This document shows, piece after piece, positions 36,291-45,163 of a stretch of 64,000 nt of DNA. The DNA comes from Oceanobacillus bengalensis (GTDB lineage Bacteria; Bacillota; Bacilli; Bacillales; Amphibacillaceae), in NCBI RefSeq assembly GCF_003628445.1, contig NZ_RBZO01000004.1:85808-149807 (forward strand), written 5' to 3'. The position numbers were made by a program, and so were the translations under genes. Within the stretch, counting starts at the first letter, position 1; every line of letters starts with the position of its first letter. Below the pieces are notes generated by a model, which was not told where the DNA came from, ran no database searches, and worked only from the letters and a program-made list of their open reading frames with translations.

Positions 36291-36419
36291 TTATTTATTC
36301 CTCTGAAAAATAGATACTACGATCAAGGATATGCCTAATGAAAGGAAAGGAAGAATTATATTCCAAGAAGTTAAAGTGACTTCTGTATCAGGATAATCGT
36401 TTTTTGTACCAAATTTCAT
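36291..36419 (-). CDS. Possible small single-helix membrane protein
   Basis: 42 codons from ATG 36419: MKFGTKNDYPDTEVTLTSWN then one membrane helix IILPFLSLGISLIVVSIF and FQRNK. Convergent with the basic-protein gene (2 bases apart). Ribosome site weak (GAGTG 9 bases upstream). Sequence character is coding-like; no homologue recalled. Confidence 0.4.
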   Translation of the reverse strand: MKFGTKNDYPDTEVTLTSWNIILPFLSLGISLIVVSIFQRNK

Positions 36420-36473
36420 ATAGTTACACTCAAATCCTAGTTGAAATAGCCAATTCATTTAAAAACGAATAGG

Positions 36474-36505
36474 AAAGAGAGCCTGATAAAATTCTCAAGC
36501 TCCCT
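36474..36505 (-). terminator. Terminator of the DinB gene
   Basis: Stem GGGAGCTTGA/TCAGGCTCTC (with G-U pairs) then CTTTCCT on the minus strand, 27 bases past the stop. Confidence 0.6.
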
Positions 36506-36531
36506 TTTTGCATAAAGTTTACCGTTCCTTC

Positions 36532-37008
36532 TTATGCTCGATCCTCTTTCGTCGGTCCCATCACACCAGGTACATGCAGACCAGCTTGCCTTAAAAGAAC
36601 TGTCATTTGACCACGATGATGCGTTTGATGTTCAATAAGCACACGTAATAATGCTCCCCTAGGTGTATCCTTACCATGGTTATCAACTGTTTCTATTAAT
36701 TTTTCATCTGTGAAGTTCTTTTCTACCTCGCTTTTGACTGCTTCAGATACTTCCTTATATGCTTGCACTATGTCTTTGGCTTTATTAGGTACAACTCTCA
36801 CATCACCCGGTGAAGTAATATGTAGACCTACTAACCCAGAAAAATACACAGGAGCTGTTGAAATATGCCATCCAAGCCATCCAAGTGTACTATGCCCCTC
36901 TACGATAGCTTGATCTAATTTCTCATCGGATAACGATTCTAACACTTGAAGTGTTCCATTTGTAGCAAAAGACCAATCTGCTAAAAAGTCATCTACTTTA
37001 CGATACAT
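36532..37008 (-). CDS. DinB family protein
   Basis: 158 residues from ATG 37008 (AAAAGGGG upstream). Four-helix DinB/YfiT-like fold with the metal histidines in WLGWHIST and IEHQTHHRGQM. Members are metal-dependent thiol transferases or of unknown role, often stress-induced. Single gene with its own terminator. Confidence 0.88.
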   Translation of the reverse strand: MYRKVDDFLADWSFATNGTLQVLESLSDEKLDQAIVEGHSTLGWLGWHISTAPVYFSGLVGLHITSPGDVRVVPNKAKDIVQAYKEVSEAVKSEVEKNFTDEKLIETVDNHGKDTPRGALLRVLIEHQTHHRGQMTVLLRQAGLHVPGVMGPTKEDRA

Positions 37009-37099
37009 CAAATTACCCCTTTTCAATTATGATTATGTTCATTATATCTTCTAGATAGGGTACCTGTCACTACCTTAGTTTTCGAAAGTATTTGACATA

Positions 37100-37759
37100 T
37101 TAACTCTTTATTTCATTGTTACTCATTATTTCTATTTCGTCTAATGCTTGGGACGCTAAGTGGTCTGCTTCTCTGTTTAATTTCCTAGAAACAACCTCAT
37201 ATTCTGGTGTAATTCCTAATTTTTTAATTTGCTTTTCTACTCGATCAATCCACTTTAATAATTCTTCCTCATAGCATGGCCATTCATCTGTTAATTGATT
37301 TATGACAACTTTTGAATCACCAATAAAAGTAACCGACATGTGATGAACCCCTAAAATCTCTAATTCCTGTAAACCGAGATGCAGTGCTGCATATTCTGCT
37401 TCATTATTCGTATCGAGTTCATCTACAAGAGCATTTTTCCTTATACGAAACGGCTTATCATTTTGCTCGTAATAAATGGCACAGCCTAAGCCTGATTTTT
37501 TCGTTTTAATATCAAACCCACCATCAAAGTAAACCTTAATATTATGCGGTTCGGTTTTAATTTCCTCCAGGAATTTCCTTAATTCTTTAACTGTCCACGT
37601 TTGGTCATGACGGTCGATAAAAATTAATTCTTTTGCTCGTCCCGTTTTCTCTAGGTCTTCTGCTAAAAGTAGTGCCTTCTTTGCTTTCATCTCATCTGAT
37701 TGGAACGTTGTTTCCGTTCCTTTTGGTGTTTTATACAATAACTCTATTCTAACATCCAT
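37100..37759 (-). CDS. RNase H-like domain protein (YpeP-like)
   Basis: 219 residues. N-terminal extension of about 75 residues, then an RNase HI-type domain with all four acidic residues in context: KVYFDGGF, NNEAEYAAL, GDSKVVINQL and NREADHLAS. Matches the ribonuclease HI/reverse-transcriptase-like family in Bacillus (YpeP/YpdQ). May cut RNA-DNA hybrids. Double ATG after GGGGTG; the second is used. The variant GGGTACCTGTCAC (37058-37070) lies just beyond its 3' end. Confidence 0.88.
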   Translation of the reverse strand: MDVRIELLYKTPKGTETTFQSDEMKAKKALLLAEDLEKTGRAKELIFIDRHDQTWTVKELRKFLEEIKTEPHNIKVYFDGGFDIKTKKSGLGCAIYYEQNDKPFRIRKNALVDELDTNNEAEYAALHLGLQELEILGVHHMSVTFIGDSKVVINQLTDEWPCYEEELLKWIDRVEKQIKKLGITPEYEVVSRKLNREADHLASQALDEIEIMSNNEIKS

Positions 37760-37835
37760 CATTGTTCACCCCATAATAAGGTTAAATTTAATACCATTAT
37801 TAAGGATAACCCTACAAATGTAAAATTATATCAAC

Positions 37836-37884
37836 GGTGCCTGTCACTCGTCGAAGTTTGTCGGAATTTATCTATATTTGTCAA
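37836..37884 (+). repeat. GGTGCCTGTCAC repeat, extended copy
   Basis: GGTGCCTGTCACTCGTCG followed by TTGTC and TTTGTC boxes; the same extended layout as the copies at 41921 and 60972. Lies between the RNase H-like gene and the efflux-pump terminator. Confidence 0.7.
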
Positions 37885-37892
37885 TACACATA

Positions 37893-37925
37893 AAAATACC
37901 CTACAAGATAATTGTAGGGTATTTT
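37893..37925. terminator. Terminator of the RND efflux gene
   Basis: Perfect 14-bp stem AAAATACCCTACAA/TTGTAGGGTATTTT with a 5-base loop. Confidence 0.88.
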
Positions 37926-37929
37926 CATT

Positions 37930-40900
37930 TTAATTCTCTTCTATTTCTTTACGATTCTTCTTAAATAACCTAGATAAAAATTCATAAACGATTGGAACGA
38001 TAATTAACGTTAATAGTGTAGAGCTTGCTAATCCACCGATTACGGTAATTCCGAGACCTTTAGAGACTAAGCCGCCTCCACCTGATCCAACTGCCAATGG
38101 AATTAAAGCTCCGATTGTTGCGATAGCTGTCATTAGAATTGGACGCAAACGTGTTGCCCCTGCCTCTAGAATCGCTTCACGCATTTCCATACCATCACGT
38201 TCCATATGAATAATTCGGTCTACGAGTACAATAGCATTTGTTACAACAATACCAATTAACATTAATAGACCCATCATAACTGATACTGAAATTGTCTCAC
38301 CAGCAATCAGTAGACCTACAAATGATCCGATTACTGCAAATGGTAATGAGAATAGGATAGCAAATGGCGCAAGACCTTCACCAAACGTTACAACTAGAAT
38401 AAAGTATACAATCGCAATTGCTGCAATCATAGCAAAACCTAGTTGTGTAAAGGTTTCTTCCATATCAGCTGCAACACCTGCAACACCGACTGTTACACCT
38501 TTTGGTAAATCTAATTCATCAATCGCCTCGTCAACTTCAGACGTTGCTTTTGAAATATCATCATCAAGGATTGTTCCAGAAACGGTTGCATAGTATTCGC
38601 CACCACTACGCGCAAGTGTATTTAAGGTAGTTCCTTCCTCTACTGTAACAAGCTCAGATAGAGGCATAGTTGTACCTAGTGCTGTAGGTACCTCAGTCGC
38701 TAAAATATCGTCAACTGATTTCGGTTGTTCCACCTGCTTTTGCTGAACAATTACATCTAGCGTATTACCATCTTTTTCAACGGTTGTTAATATTTCTTCT
38801 GTATTACTTGGGCTTAACATCATCACTATTTGGCCAGTTGTTAAACCGTATTGTAATAATTCATCTTGTTCTACGTTAAATGTGTATTCCACATACGCAT
38901 CTTCAGCGCTTGAAGAAACATCTTCTAAACCATCATTTTCTTTCATTACATCTTCTACCATGACAACTGCTTCATTTAGTTTGTCTAGATCTTCACTGTA
39001 GAACGTGTAACTAACTTCATTTGTAGCCATTCCCATAGAAGAGAAGTCTTGACTCTTCCATTCGCCACTTTGTCCGATATTAAATACATATTCTTCAATT
39101 TCCTCGCGAGCCTCTGGGAAGTCATCCATTTCTGGGTCAAAAATGAGGTACATTAATGAACCTCCGCCACCCATCATCGCTGACATTGGATCACTGCTAT
39201 CGGTCACGGATAATTGAACGATATCAATATCTTCGTGTTTCAGCATTTCTTCTTCAACCACTGAAATGTTCTCTATAGTATCTTCCATTAACTCGCCAGT
39301 TTCTGGTGTGTATGTTAAGTACATTACTTTCTCTTCTTCACTTCCCAAGAAACTAAAACCGATTAATGGCATTAACGCCAAGCTACCTACAAATAGGATA
39401 ATAGCAACAACAGAAGTAATTATCTTATGGTTAAGCGTCCATTTTAGGATGCCCTTGTACCAATTTGCTAATTTACCATGTTCTTTGTGACTACTTTCTG
39501 TCTTTTCACCATATATTTTCTTCTTAAATAAGAAATGAGATAGTGCTGGAACGATTGTAATCGCAACAATTAGCGATGCACCTAACGCAAATGTCATCGT
39601 CAATGCGAATGGCATAAACAATTCGCCGACCATACCACCGACAAAGATTAAAGGTGCGAAAACTGCCACCGTAACTAATGTGGAAGACATGATTGGTTTG
39701 AACATTTCAATCGTCGCTTCACGTATAAGTGCTCGGCCTGTTAGTTTCTCTTCTCTTAAATGCATCCGTCTATAAATATTTTCAACTACAACGATCGAGT
39801 CATCAATAACACGACCGATGGCAACGGTTATCGCACCTAGTGTCATAATATTTAAAGTGATATCTAACCAATTTAATAAAAGTATTGCCATAAAAATAGA
39901 AACTGGTATGGATATAATTGATATAATAGTAGATTTAAAATCACGTAAGAACAGTAGAATGATTAATACCGCGATTAATCCACCAAAAACGGCTTTTTCT
40001 ACCATCGTAAACACAGATTCTTCAATTGGTTCACCTTGGTCAAGGGATACATCAACTACAAGACCTTCAATGTTTTCCGTCTCTTCTGCGATTAAATCCT
40101 TCACACTATTTACAACATCTACTGTATTCGCTTCTTGCCCTTTCACAATTTGAATGGCAATCGCGTCTTCCCCATTTGTCCGTGAGATAGACTGTACATC
40201 ACCCACGACTTCAATTGTAGCAATATCACTCAATTTTACAAATGGTGCAGGCTGATTTTCTGAAGGTGTTACAGGAATAAGCATTTCCTTTAATTCATCC
40301 GCTGTCATGAACTTCCCGTCCACCGCTACAGCTTGTTCACCTTCTTCAAACTCATAAAGACCTAAAGAAACGGCAAGATCACTCGCTTGTATCACTTGTT
40401 TTACCGAATCTTCCGTAAGTTCAAATTCAGCCATTTTCGCTTCATCATACGTTAGTTCTACTTGTTCTATATGCTGACCAGTAATTGTTGCTGAAGCTAT
40501 TCCATCGATTTTTTCGATTTTCGGTAGGAGAATTTCCTCAACTGTCGAAGTTAATTCAACAATATCCTCTGTTTCACTACTTACACTTAAAGCAACAACC
40601 GGCATCATGTTCATGCTAATTGCTGAAATCGTTGGCTCCTCAGCATCTTCTGGTAAGACAACAGTATCTAATGCAGATTCCAGCGCTCTTTTTGCCTCAT
40701 CCATATCCACGCCATAATCATACTCGACCTGAATATTAGCCATATTTGCATTGGAATTAGAATATACGGCTTTCACGTCTTCAAGATTTTCTATCGCTTT
40801 CTCTAAAGGCATCGATACGTCTTCCATTACTTGCTCAGGCGTTGCACCTGGATAAACGTCCAATACCATTAAATATGGAATAGAGATATCTGGAATTGTC

Positions 40901-41007
40901 TCCATTTTCATCCTTGTCGCTGAAAAAACACCAGAGACAACAATAATAATGGTTAGTAACCAAACTGCTAATTTGTTCTTTATCACAAAGTTGACTAAAC
41001 CTCTCAC
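37930..41007 (-). CDS. RND-type efflux pump (SwrC/AcrB family)
   Basis: About 1025 residues with 12 membrane helices in the two RND halves and two large external loops. N-terminal IKNKLAVWLLTIIIVVSGV and METIPDISIPYLMV match SwrC/YerP of Bacillus; helix 4 AIGRVIDDSIVVVENIYR carries the proton-relay Asp pair. GTG 41007 has AGGGTAGGT upstream and matches the family's start; ATG 41043 is the alternative. Exports surfactants, drugs or lipids using proton influx. Divergent TetR gene next door. Confidence 0.92.
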   Translation of the reverse strand: MRGLVNFVIKNKLAVWLLTIIIVVSGVFSATRMKMETIPDISIPYLMVLDVYPGATPEQVMEDVSMPLEKAIENLEDVKAVYSNSNANMANIQVEYDYGVDMDEAKRALESALDTVVLPEDAEEPTISAISMNMMPVVALSVSSETEDIVELTSTVEEILLPKIEKIDGIASATITGQHIEQVELTYDEAKMAEFELTEDSVKQVIQASDLAVSLGLYEFEEGEQAVAVDGKFMTADELKEMLIPVTPSENQPAPFVKLSDIATIEVVGDVQSISRTNGEDAIAIQIVKGQEANTVDVVNSVKDLIAEETENIEGLVVDVSLDQGEPIEESVFTMVEKAVFGGLIAVLIILLFLRDFKSTIISIISIPVSIFMAILLLNWLDITLNIMTLGAITVAIGRVIDDSIVVVENIYRRMHLREEKLTGRALIREATIEMFKPIMSSTLVTVAVFAPLIFVGGMVGELFMPFALTMTFALGASLIVAITIVPALSHFLFKKKIYGEKTESSHKEHGKLANWYKGILKWTLNHKIITSVVAIILFVGSLALMPLIGFSFLGSEEEKVMYLTYTPETGELMEDTIENISVVEEEMLKHEDIDIVQLSVTDSSDPMSAMMGGGGSLMYLIFDPEMDDFPEAREEIEEYVFNIGQSGEWKSQDFSSMGMATNEVSYTFYSEDLDKLNEAVVMVEDVMKENDGLEDVSSSAEDAYVEYTFNVEQDELLQYGLTTGQIVMMLSPSNTEEILTTVEKDGNTLDVIVQQKQVEQPKSVDDILATEVPTALGTTMPLSELVTVEEGTTLNTLARSGGEYYATVSGTILDDDISKATSEVDEAIDELDLPKGVTVGVAGVAADMEETFTQLGFAMIAAIAIVYFILVVTFGEGLAPFAILFSLPFAVIGSFVGLLIAGETISVSVMMGLLMLIGIVVTNAIVLVDRIIHMERDGMEMREAILEAGATRLRPILMTAIATIGALIPLAVGSGGGGLVSKGLGITVIGGLASSTLLTLIIVPIVYEFLSRLFKKNRKEIEEN

Positions 41008-41056
41008 CCTTACACCTACCCTTAATTGACTTATAAAGCTCATTTCTTTATAATAA

Positions 41057-41070
41057 TGACTAACCAGTCA
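41057..41070. promoter_or_regulatory. Likely TetR operator
   Basis: Inverted repeat TGACT-AACC-AGTCA in the 58-base gap between the pump and the TetR gene; similar TGACT-N4-AGTCA sites are common TetR operators. Positioned to repress both genes. Confidence 0.6.
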
Positions 41071-41101
41071 ATTGTCAACCAAATGCGCGGGAGAAGATAA
41101 G

Positions 41102-41941
41102 ATGAGTAAGAAACAAATAATTATGGAAAAAGCATTAGAACTTTTTGCAAAGCAAGGGTTCGAATCAACCTCTATTCAACAAATAACAGATTATTGCGGT
41201 ATTTCTAAAGGTGCTTTTTACCTATCTTTTAAATCTAAAGATCAATTAATTATTGCATTAATAGACCATTTTATGGAAGAATTCATTTCTGACATTGACC
41301 ACTTAGTCAAAACCTCAAATGATGATGCACTTTTGTATACGTTTTATCATACAATCCTTCAATCTTTTCGTAAGCATTCAGACTTTGGAAAACTGCTCAT
41401 TAAAGAGCAAACACATACATTAAATGATGAACTTCTTGAAAAATTACACTATTACAATAATGAAATGGATAAAATAATTCTCTACCTGATTGAACGGCAG
41501 TACGGTGAAGAAATCAAACACACTAAGTATGATTTAATGTATTGCATAAAAAGCTTTACAGGTATGTATTCAGAGTTATTCTTGTTCAATAGCGTTCCAT
41601 TAGATTTAGATTTGAATCTATTATCTCAATCACTTGTAGAAAAAACGAGCATACTAGCAACACATACGACAATTACCTTTATATCAGAAGAAATTGTTCA
41701 GCTTTCAAAACTCCAAACCAAAAAAGAAATAAAAAAGGAAGAAATTATACATCTACTTGAGCAAAAGATTGAGGACATCAAGGACGCTATCACAAAAGAA
41801 TCATTAATCCTATTAAAGCAACATATCTTGGAAAGAAATCTAAGCCCAGCCATCGTAACAGGATTAATCAAAAACCTCCAAAATCACCCCGACTGTAAAT
41901 GGATTTCTTACTTACTTAGAGGTGCCTGTCACTTGTCGTAA
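41102..41941 (+). CDS. TetR/AcrR family repressor (YerO-like)
   Basis: 279 residues from ATG 41102. N-terminal HTH: ALELFAKQGFESTSIQQITD and YCGISKGAFYLSFKSKDQL. C-terminal ligand domain is longer than usual and ends with a helical KKEEIIHLLEQKIEDIKDAI stretch. Likely controls the RND pump. Its last seven codons (GACHLS and stop) are supplied by a GGTGCCTGTCAC repeat, so the original C-terminus may have been altered. Confidence 0.9.
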   Translation: MSKKQIIMEKALELFAKQGFESTSIQQITDYCGISKGAFYLSFKSKDQLIIALIDHFMEEFISDIDHLVKTSNDDALLYTFYHTILQSFRKHSDFGKLLIKEQTHTLNDELLEKLHYYNNEMDKIILYLIERQYGEEIKHTKYDLMYCIKSFTGMYSELFLFNSVPLDLDLNLLSQSLVEKTSILATHTTITFISEEIVQLSKLQTKKEIKKEEIIHLLEQKIEDIKDAITKESLILLKQHILERNLSPAIVTGLIKNLQNHPDCKWISYLLRGACHLS

Positions 41942-41960
41942 TTTGTCTTTATTTGTCGAT
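41921..41960 (+). repeat. GGTGCCTGTCAC repeat overlapping the TetR 3' end
   Basis: GGTGCCTGTCACTTGTCGTA with ATTTGTC and ATTTGTCGAT following; same layout as the copies at 37836 and 60972. Supplies the stop codon of the TetR gene. Confidence 0.72.
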
Positions 41961-42054
41961 ATCCAGGGCCTTGTTTATATCTCTAATAATATGGGAATAA
42001 AAAGTAAAAGTAGTCATGTGTTCAGAAGAAAAAACACACGCTGGAGGTAATTGG

Positions 42055-42188
42055 GTGGAATTTCTAAGCAATCATGATTAATCGAAGCATTTGATAAAGC
42101 TTTGGAGATGAATTTAGAAGAAGATTTCATAGAATTACTGACGAATGAACGAAGCAAAAGAAACTTAACTATTCCCGAAAAGAAGTAA
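42055..42188 (+). pseudogene. sda: Sporulation kinase inhibitor Sda, frameshifted
   Basis: TGGAGG then GTG 42055: MEFLSNHD, then an immediate stop. One missing T at 42078 (GATTAATC for GATTTAATC) restores LIEAFDKALEMNLEEDFIEL and an end at 42188, about 44 residues. This matches Sda ([22 protein letters not shown] in B. subtilis) closely. Sda blocks KinA autophosphorylation to delay sporulation when DNA is damaged. As written the gene is dead; a sequencing error cannot be excluded. Remaining bases of 41942-42238 hold only the repeat tail and a terminator. Confidence 0.8.
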
Positions 42189-42204
42189 ATTTTCACTAAC
42201 AAAA

Positions 42205-42229
42205 AAACAAGGGGCAACACCCCTTGTTT
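42205..42229. terminator. Bidirectional terminator
   Basis: Stem AAACAAGGGG/CCCCTTGTTT; seven T on the minus strand. Shared by sda (+) and the FMN reductase gene (-). Confidence 0.85.
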
Positions 42230-42238
42230 AAATGACGT

Positions 42239-42805
42239 TTAAAAACCATATTCCGCTTCTTTATCTTCACGAATTTTCGTGTAAGTCTCCGTTAGTACAA
42301 CCGTATCTTCTATTAAACGTTCGATTCGGAACAAGACATCATCATTTACAATTTCTTTTTGATAAAAATCCTTTTCTTCAATAAATACGTATGAACCGAC
42401 AGTTTGTGCTTTCATATAGGACAAAATTGGTTTTAATTGTTGCTCCGGAATCAAGTAATGCTTCGGGGAACCAGCTGTGACGAGCACACTTACAACTTTG
42501 TCCCGAAACGCCTTCTCCGGTAGAAGATCAAACACGTTTTTTAACGTGGCTGGTATGGATGCTTGAAATATAGGTGTCCCAATAATGATTGCATCAGCTT
42601 CCATAAGACTTTCAGCAACATATTTTGTATCACCGATATATTCTGTATACAAACGACCATCACTAAATTGGACATCATAATCTGCTAGATCTAGTAACGT
42701 AATATCAGCAATAGGATATTTTTCATTGATAACTTTCACCGTATAGTCTATTGCAGTTCTCGTTTTTGAGCCAACGATAGACCCAGATAATGCAACAATC
42801 TTCAC
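42239..42805 (-). CDS. NADPH-dependent FMN reductase
   Basis: 188-residue flavodoxin-fold reductase: VALSGSIVGSKTRTAID FMN-phosphate loop, IIIGTPIFQASIPATLKNVFD, and VLVTAGSPKHYL. It supplies reduced FMN. 12 bases after the LLM monooxygenase gene, forming a typical two-component flavin monooxygenase system. Confidence 0.88.
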   Translation of the reverse strand: MKIVALSGSIVGSKTRTAIDYTVKVINEKYPIADITLLDLADYDVQFSDGRLYTEYIGDTKYVAESLMEADAIIIGTPIFQASIPATLKNVFDLLPEKAFRDKVVSVLVTAGSPKHYLIPEQQLKPILSYMKAQTVGSYVFIEEKDFYQKEIVNDDVLFRIERLIEDTVVLTETYTKIREDKEAEYGF

Positions 42806-42817
42806 TTTCTCTTCCTC

Positions 42818-43876
42818 CTACACTAACCCAGTATATTTCTTTATTGCAGGTAAAATTTCATTCCCAATTATTTCGATATTTTTCTTTAATTTATCAAAAG
42901 GTACCCCACCAAAGTCCATCTGTGCAATATAACGTTGATGACCAAACAACTCATATTGATAAAGAATTTTTTCAATAATTTGCTGTGGGCTACCGATATT
43001 CATAACGTCTCTAACGTCTGCCCCCTGTGCAAATTGTTGTTTTGGATAACCTCTTCCGTTCGTGCGTTTCATACCCTCGTTAATGTGTGGATAATACTCT
43101 CGTTGCGCTTGTTGTGTGGTCTCAGCAGCATAGAAAAAACCAGCCGTAGCGATTGGAAGCTCATCCGGATCGAAGTCACGGCTCTTTGCAGCAGCACGAT
43201 AGGCATTTATGGAATGCTTGAAACTTGTGGCAGGTCCCCCCAACATCGCTAAGAACATAGGAACTCCAGCATAACCTGCCTTAATTGCACTTGCTGGTGG
43301 CCCTCCTACCGCTCTCCATATTGGTAACGAACCAGATACTGGTCGAGGTATAATTTCCGCGTCTTTTAGTGGCGCGCGAAATTGCCCAGACCAATTAAGT
43401 GTTTTTTCTGCATTAATTTTTAGTAACAGATCAAATTTTTCTTCATACAACTCCTCGTAATCACGGAGATCATAGCCTAGCAATTCAAATAGCCCTACTC
43501 TTGACGCACGTCCAGCAATAATTTCAGCTCGACCTTTTGAAATCAAATCAATTGTAGCAAAGTCCTCATACACACGCACGGGATCAGATGTACTGATAAT
43601 GGTTGAGGAGCTTGCAATTTTAATTTTATTTGTAGCCTGCGCAATTGCAGCTAATACAACAGAATGCGCTTGTGTGGCAAAATATTCCTGATGACTCTCA
43701 CCTACACTAAAGAAGTCAATTCCTGCTTGCTCTGCTAACTGTGCTAACTCAATGATTTCGTGTATTCGCTGCTCGGCGGAAATCCGTTCGCCTGTTAAGG
43801 GATCTGGCAGGTGATCACCTAAAGTATAAATTCCAAATTCCAGCCCTTTGCTTGGATCTATCCGATATTTTTCCAT
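42818..43876 (-). CDS. LLM-class flavin-dependent oxidoreductase
   Basis: 352 residues of the bacterial luciferase-like family: FGIYTLGDHLPDP start, GIDFFSVGESHQEYF, KIKIASSSTIISTSDPVRVYEDFATID, and FLAMLGGPATSF. Probably uses FMNH2 from the neighbouring reductase to oxidise a small organic or sulfur compound; substrate unknown. Divergent HxlR gene suggests control by a reactive electrophile or quinone. Confidence 0.88.
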   Translation of the reverse strand: MEKYRIDPSKGLEFGIYTLGDHLPDPLTGERISAEQRIHEIIELAQLAEQAGIDFFSVGESHQEYFATQAHSVVLAAIAQATNKIKIASSSTIISTSDPVRVYEDFATIDLISKGRAEIIAGRASRVGLFELLGYDLRDYEELYEEKFDLLLKINAEKTLNWSGQFRAPLKDAEIIPRPVSGSLPIWRAVGGPPASAIKAGYAGVPMFLAMLGGPATSFKHSINAYRAAAKSRDFDPDELPIATAGFFYAAETTQQAQREYYPHINEGMKRTNGRGYPKQQFAQGADVRDVMNIGSPQQIIEKILYQYELFGHQRYIAQMDFGGVPFDKLKKNIEIIGNEILPAIKKYTGLV

Positions 43877-43899
43877 CTATACCAACCCTTCTTAACTAT

Positions 43900-44026
43900 A
43901 TTATATAAATTAATGATTAGTTTGTCGCTTAACGAAACTTTTGAACAAATTTCAATATGTTTATGATACTATTACTATAGATTATATAAATTAATTGAGA
44001 AAGTACGCACTTAAAAGTGGTTAAGT
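43900..44026. promoter_or_regulatory. Divergent LLM/hxlR promoter region with repeats
   Basis: A 15-base direct repeat ATTATATAAATTAAT occurs at 43900-43914 and 43981-43995, and a perfect palindrome ACTTAA-AAGTGG-TTAAGT at 44009-44026 lies 30 bases before the HxlR start. Both are candidate HxlR operators. Confidence 0.45.
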
Positions 44027-44055
44027 ATATAAAATGATACCATGGAGGAGATTAG

Positions 44056-44412
44056 ATGGAAAAAAATCCAGATTATTGTCGTGTGGAGGATGCCTTAGGA
44101 ATATTAGTTGGTAAATGGAAACCAATTATCTTATTAATTTTATTGCAAGAAGGTACAAATCGTTTTAGTGATCTAAAACGTAGAATGCCTGGCATTACTC
44201 AAAAAATGTTGACAAAACAGTTACGAGAGCTTGAAGAAGAAGATATTGTTCAGCGTGTTGTTTATCCTCAGGTACCTCCTAAAGTAGAATATTCCATTAC
44301 AGAATATGGTAGGAGCTTAGAGCCAATTTTAGAAGCAATGCATGAATGGGGAACAAAGCATACGTTGCATAAAATGAAGCAAATTAAAACAACTACAAAT
44401 AATGGAGCATAA
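44056..44412 (+). CDS. HxlR family transcriptional regulator
   Basis: 118-residue winged helix: PDYCRVEDALGILVGKWKPI, FSDLKRRMPGITQKMLTKQL, and PKVEYSITEYG. A single Cys at position 8 is where HypR/YodB-type members sense quinones, diamide or hypochlorite. Divergent from the LLM/FMN reductase operon, so it likely represses or activates that operon. Confidence 0.9.
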   Translation: MEKNPDYCRVEDALGILVGKWKPIILLILLQEGTNRFSDLKRRMPGITQKMLTKQLRELEEEDIVQRVVYPQVPPKVEYSITEYGRSLEPILEAMHEWGTKHTLHKMKQIKTTTNNGA

Positions 44413-44483
44413 GAATATCTAGTGCGAATTACAACAAACGCAATTTCATGGGCTATAATCTCAAATTAATTAGAACAACTATC

Positions 44484-44752
44484 ATAGCGTAGGCAGAATA
44501 TGTAAATTCCTCGAAAAACAAACCAATTTTCCAACGAAGATGTGGCGCTGTCGAAGCAACCCTTGTCCTACGTCCTACGGGAACAGCACGTGTCCGAAGA
44601 CATCTCAGAAGTTTTCTTGGCGTCACGAGGGGGCTAAGGCCGTGCCCTTGGAAAGCGAAGTATTCTGCCGGAGCGAATGACAGAACCTAATATTAGTATG
44701 TGTGAGCGAGAGCTGCATTATTTTGAATTAAAGAGATCCGAAGTCTATATTT
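44484..44752 (+). repeat. GC-rich structured intergenic unit, copy 3
   Basis: Arms GGCAGAATA (44492-44500) and TATTCTGCC (44661-44669). Shares CGGGAACAGCACGTGTC, GGCCGTGCCC and GGAAAGCGAAG with copy 2, and the tail through GATCCGAAGTCTATA. About 65 extra bases are inserted after the left arm. No gene is visible in 44413-44843. Confidence 0.72.
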
Positions 44753-44797
44753 AATGGCAATTATAATAAGTAACAAATTATGCGAAAAGAGCCTAAT

Positions 44798-44836
44798 AAA
44801 AAAGCGCTTCTCATACTCATTTGAGAAACGCTTTTT
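44798..44836 (-). terminator. Terminator of the cold-shock gene
   Basis: Stem AAAAAGCGCTTCTCA with TGAGAAACGCTTTTT, T run on the minus strand, 8 bases past the stop. Confidence 0.82.
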
Positions 44837-44843
44837 ATTCCAT

Positions 44844-45044
44844 TTATACTTTTACAACATTTGCAGCTTGTGGTCCACGGTCACCGTCAACAATATCGAA
44901 CGTAACTTCTTGGCCTTCATCCAAAGATTTGAAACCATCACCTTGAATTGCTGAGAAATGTACGAATACATCGTCTCCACCTTCCACTTCGATAAATCCA
45001 AAACCTTTGTCTGCGTTAAACCACTTAACAGTACCTCTGTTCAT
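44844..45044 (-). CDS. Cold-shock protein
   Basis: 66-residue OB-fold RNA chaperone with RNP1 KGFGFIEV and RNP2 VFVHFSAI, as in CspA/B/D of Bacillus. The sequence [17 protein letters not shown] is near-consensus. ATGGAGGAA precedes the ATG. A 119-base leader separates it from the Rieske gene and includes a TTATCTTTTAAGATAA palindrome; a TATAAT box lies at 45141-45146. Confidence 0.95.
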   Translation of the reverse strand: MNRGTVKWFNADKGFGFIEVEGGDDVFVHFSAIQGDGFKSLDEGQEVTFDIVDGDRGPQAANVVKV

Positions 45045-45163
45045 ACAAATTCCTCCATGTCTTGCGCCACACGAGCACTTCTATTACTTTTTCTTATCTT
45101 AAAAGATAATCACTTCTATTCATTCCACATAAAACTAGAAATTATACAAGGAAATGAAAACAA

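Noticed and set aside
42014..42220. 68-residue minus ORF over the sda region
   Set aside because: Antisense to a convincing Sda sequence and without a ribosome site.
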